From Microbacterium sp. SORGH_AS_0888 (GTDB lineage: Bacteria > Actinomycetota > Actinomycetes > Actinomycetales > Microbacteriaceae), in contig NZ_JAUTAZ010000001.1 of the NCBI RefSeq assembly GCF_030818905.1, positions 2,914,001 to 2,978,000 on the forward strand: a DNA stretch of 64,000 nucleotides, given 5' to 3'. The position numbers and the translations under genes were made by a program. Below are positions 63,120 through 64,000 of this stretch, in pieces; position 1 is the first letter of the stretch, and each line of letters begins with the position of its first letter. The notes under the pieces were generated by a model. It searched no databases. It was given only the letters and a program-made list of their open reading frames with translations, and was not told the origin of the DNA.

Positions 63120-63284
63120 TGTCGCTCCTCGGGCTCGTCCGGCGCGCGCCGGGGGAGGCGCGTCGGGATCGGGTCCTCCCAGGCTAGCCAGGCGTCGCCG
63201 GCACGAACGGGCGCGTGCGGGGATCTGTGGGTAACTCTGAGAATCGCCGCGCACCGGCGCGGGGACCGGGTGCAGGATGGAGCC

Positions 63285-63719
63285 ATGGACACCACGGATG
63301 CGGTCAGCCGCCTCGACGATCGGGAGTGTTGGGAGCGCCTCGCCTCGCAGGAGCTCGGTCGGATCGTGACGCGCGTCGGGGCGGTGATCGACATCTTCCC
63401 CGTCAACTACGTCGTCGACGAGCGCACGATCGTGTTCCGCACGGCGGAGGGCAGCAAGCTGTTCGAGCTGACCGCGAACGACGACGTGCTGTTCGAGGTC
63501 GACGACCACACCGACGATGACGCGTGGAGCGTCGTCGTGCGCGGCGCCGCCGAACGCCTCGACACCTCCGACGCGGTCGAGGCCGCGGATGAGCTGCCGC
63601 TGCGGCCGTGGATCCCGACCCTGAAGTACACGTATGTGCGGATCACACCCGACGCGGTCTCCGGCCGGGCGTTCCTCCGCGGGCCGGAGCCCGACCGCTA
63701 CGGCGTCGAGAGCAGCTGA
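63285..63719 (+). CDS. Pyridoxamine-5'-phosphate-oxidase-fold (flavin-binding split barrel) protein
   Basis: 144 aa. MDTTDAVSRLDDRECWERLA, SQELGRIVTRVGAVIDIFPV, NYVVDERTIVFRTAEGSKLF, DDVLFEVDDHTDDDAWSVVV and an end FLRGPEPDRYG. This is the Pyridox_ox_2 type common in actinobacteria, many of which bind F420 or FMN and act on small oxidised compounds. ATG at 63285 with GGATGGAG upstream. Monocistronic as far as seen. Confidence 0.88.
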   Translation: MDTTDAVSRLDDRECWERLASQELGRIVTRVGAVIDIFPVNYVVDERTIVFRTAEGSKLFELTANDDVLFEVDDHTDDDAWSVVVRGAAERLDTSDAVEAADELPLRPWIPTLKYTYVRITPDAVSGRAFLRGPEPDRYGVESS

Positions 63720-63740
63720 CGGGGCGTTATCCTCGGGCTC

Positions 63741-64000
63741 ATGCCCCTCAATGAAGCGCCGGTGCTCGAGGCCTCGACGACATCGCGTCGCCCGCCGGTG
63801 TGGCCGTGGTTCGTCTCGTTCGCGGGACTCGTGGTCTCGCTCGCGGTCGCCGGCGCCGGCCTGGCCCTCGTGCTCGGCGCGCGCGAGGCCGCCTTGTCCT
63901 CGCGCGCCGTGAGTCCCGCGCAGGAACGCGCGATCGCCGCGGCGATCGCCGGCGAGGGCGAGACGGCGCAGCGCATCGCGAGCCAGCGCGCTGCCTATCG
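63741..64000 (+). CDS. N-terminal part of a single-pass membrane/secreted protein (runs off the window)
   Basis: ATG at 63741, 7 bases after TATCCT (leaderless-type start). The first 87 residues: cytoplasmic MPLNEAPVLEASTTSRRPPV, a transmembrane helix WFVSFAGLVVSLAVAGAGLA, then an Ala/Glu-rich segment SPAQERAIAAAIAGEGETAQ. The frame is open to the window edge. Family not identifiable from this part. Confidence 0.7.
   Translation, partial: MPLNEAPVLEASTTSRRPPVWPWFVSFAGLVVSLAVAGAGLALVLGAREAALSSRAVSPAQERAIAAAIAGEGETAQRIASQRAAY

Overview
The window is very GC-rich, with many GTG starts, tightly overlapping ATGA/GTGA gene junctions and leaderless promoters. It looks like a chromosomal segment of a high-GC actinobacterium. 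A MaoC-MaoC-MurB block, a RamB-type regulator next to aceA/aceB, a GAF-ANTAR protein, a PknB-type kinase and CofE fit Microbacteriaceae, probably a Microbacterium relative. This is inference from gene content, not a database result. I saw no rRNA, tRNA or CRISPR array.

Layout. 1-1.3 kb is a gene graveyard: an aldehyde dehydrogenase N-terminus, a Shedu-type (SduA/DUF4263) anti-phage nuclease piece and the C-terminal half of an amino-acid ABC ATPase lie end to end. 1.7-5.2 kb holds two small regulator units: ArsR with a VOC protein, and MarR with a divergent NAD(P)-binding reductase, plus a decayed short-chain dehydrogenase. 5.3-7.5 kb carries hxlA/hxlB (formaldehyde fixation or pentose supply) with a divergent ATPase-LuxR regulator. 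7.6-14.1 kb is a five-gene operon joining a GH26-like/OpgC membrane protein and a cellulose-synthase-like glycosyltransferase to a phosphatase/STAS/RsbW partner-switching module.

14.1-19.1 kb looks like ethanolamine catabolism by the phosphoethanolamine route: permease, GntR regulator, class III phospho-lyase and APH-type kinase, with a shared cis element in front of the permease and of the lyase/kinase pair. 19.1-27.2 kb is mixed: a frameshifted fatty-acid desaturase with a hairpin over its ribosome-binding site, GAF-ANTAR with a nonsense codon, a Ser/Thr kinase, an ECF sigma factor with its membrane partner, and a frameshifted phytoene-dehydrogenase-like gene. 27.5-37.6 kb is mostly housekeeping: metY, a CoA-binding protein, ClC, TSUP, MaoC pair, murB, an iron-regulated SIP-domain protein, an aminotransferase, cofE, and a hydrolase/TetR pair.

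37.7-42.4 kb is the glyoxylate shunt (aceB, aceA, ramB-like regulator), which would assimilate the C2 units released by ethanolamine breakdown. 45.1-50.1 kb is a HAD phosphatase plus a phnD-C-E-E-type importer with an RpiR regulator. 50.1-58.4 kb is a putrescine/GABA degradation set (PucR, gabT, putrescine-oxidase-like flavoenzyme, Usp, APC permease, aldehyde dehydrogenase). 58.4-63.1 kb is a two-gene operon of an Hsp90-like protein and a large TPR-like protein.

Several genes carry single-base gains in C/G runs, so the true number of pseudogenes depends on whether these are sequencing errors.
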